DNA of 64,000 nt, taken from Tamarix chinensis (taxonomy: Eukaryota > Streptophyta > Magnoliopsida > Caryophyllales > Tamaricaceae). Both the position numbers and the translations under genes were made by a program. The notes under the pieces are model-generated. The model saw nothing but the letters and a program-made list of their open reading frames with translations. It was not told where the DNA came from and ran no database searches. How positions within the stretch are numbered: the first letter of the stretch is position 1; every line of letters begins with the position of its first letter. This document shows, in pieces, positions 62,867 to 64,000 of the stretch. The stretch is taken from positions 98,881,815 through 98,945,814 of the forward strand of contig CM060176.1 of NCBI GenBank assembly GCA_030549775.1, written 5' to 3'.

Positions 62867-64000
62867 TTCCTACCTACAAGTGCACGGAGTCAGAGTAGTA
62901 GTCAAGATTAATCCCATAAGGATTGGTAAATGACCACTAAGACAATGATAGAACTTAGCTACATCTAGACTACAAAATGATAAAAAGTTAGAAATTATTA
63001 GCTAAAATAACCAAATAAGCTAAAAAGAAAGGAAAATAGTACTCAAGTTACTCAAGTAAATAGAAAAGCTAAGGTTTTGATTCATCGCCCCCGATCCTCC
63101 ATGTAATTGAGTTCCACATCACAAACTAATTCAACAATCATGATCAATCATGCCAACAAGTATAAAAAGTGTTGTTCTTTCTCAAGCCACAAGCACCCTA
63201 TTACATCTCTATGACCCTAACTATCTCTAGCTTAGGGTCTAATAGAGTGTAATGCCTTAAAGTCCACAAAGTTTCCTCCTTTATTGTTGTAGAGGTCAAA
63301 TCGATCATCTTTCAACCTACAATTTAATCTCTATTTATGCTATTGGGTCTAATAGCAAAATATCTCTAGATCGCACCAGTATTTCCCACACCAAAAGTTG
63401 GAACTCGGTCGAAGTTCGTTATTCCGCCAATCAAACAACAACAACATAATGCAAGGATCATGAATTGAATAAAAAAAATAATGCAAATATTTAACACATT
63501 TGGATTGGGGGAAACTCCCCATCAGCTTAGCATAAAAATCTAGCCAATCAAACTCATAGTAAGAACATTAACAATAAAAAGATATTCCATAGATAGATAA
63601 GAGAGAAAAGAAACTACCTTTGAATTCCAATGATTCTTACAAGTGTTTAACTTTTTACACCTAGATCTCTAGTTTACAAGAGAATTATTGAGGGATTGGG
63701 GAAGAGGATGGAGGAGAGAGAAGATAAAGGGAGTGGAGGCTTCTAGGATGAAACATTAGAATGAGATTTTAAATACTACGGCCTCTCGAATCCCTATAGT
63801 GTTGATAAACACGGGATTTTCTTGTCAACTTTGACAGTGCTGGGTATTTTGACCATAACTCTTTCATCAAGACTCTGATTGAGCTGATTTTGGATGCATT
63901 GGAAATTTATTGAAAAGATATACAACTTTGATATTGAAAGATTCTCTAAGTCCATATGTTATTCTGGTATAAATTCTACTTCTTTCATGCCCACATACTT
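62867..64000. repeat. Unclassified repeat, continues past window end
   Basis: Non-coding. 'caagtgcacggagtcagagt' with 'aatcccataaggattggta', and 'gggggaaactccccatcagc', resemble non-coding parts near the 3' LTR of plant Ty3/Gypsy elements, but this is from memory of the pattern only. The block 63780-64000 matches 12430-12650 in inverted orientation. Confidence 0.4.

Overview
The window is nuclear DNA of a flowering plant. It is AT-rich and carries only two intact genes, both spliced with GT-AG introns. One encodes magnesium chelatase subunit H with an apparent chloroplast transit peptide. The other encodes a STELLO-type Golgi protein of cellulose synthesis. The rest is layered transposable-element sequence with plant LTR-retrotransposon, L1 LINE, hAT-like and Copia signatures. 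I cannot name the species.

Layout. Positions 1-35470 are a nest of repeats. A large LTR family (about 5.1-5.3 kb, ends TGTAAYAYCCC...TGTTNCA) occurs as a partial copy at 1-2513 (+), a broken copy at 3751-16373 (-), and near-complete copies at 9053-14134 (+), 20567-25652 (+) and 28685-34002 (-). The broken copy is directly preceded, on its own strand, by a purine-rich tract and a decayed Ty3/Gypsy integrase-RT region (16407-18612), which links the family to Ty3/Gypsy. It is split by a hAT-like element (4195-8410, itself carrying a small element at 6727-7198) and by the LTR at 9053-14134. Two L1 LINE relics on the minus strand are also cut open by LTR copies: 19900-20566 with 26539-26960, and 28037-28684 with 34008-35470.

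Positions 35471-47860 are the gene island. The STELLO-like gene (+, 3 coding exons, 772 aa) and CHLH (-, 5 coding exons, 1382 aa) converge, with about 770 bp between their stop codons. A G-box and a CCAATC element lie upstream of CHLH. The two genes belong to different pathways (cellulose synthesis in the Golgi, chlorophyll synthesis in the plastid), and their adjacency implies no joint function.

Positions 47861-64000 return to repeats: a solo LTR of the same family with a perfect 5-bp target duplication (49877-55087), a hAT-type MITE with a perfect 8-bp duplication (55544-56231), a decayed Ty1/Copia element with both LTRs (57920-62866), and an unclassified repeat to the window end.

The most notable unexplained structure is inside the large LTR family. 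About 35 copies of a quasi-palindromic 20-mer (consensus near TCCACCGGCTATAATAGTGG) are clustered in its 3' part, and a 46-nt hairpin of constant length sits near the 3' end of three copies. Splice sites, target duplications and motif translations were read by eye; no alignment or database search was run.
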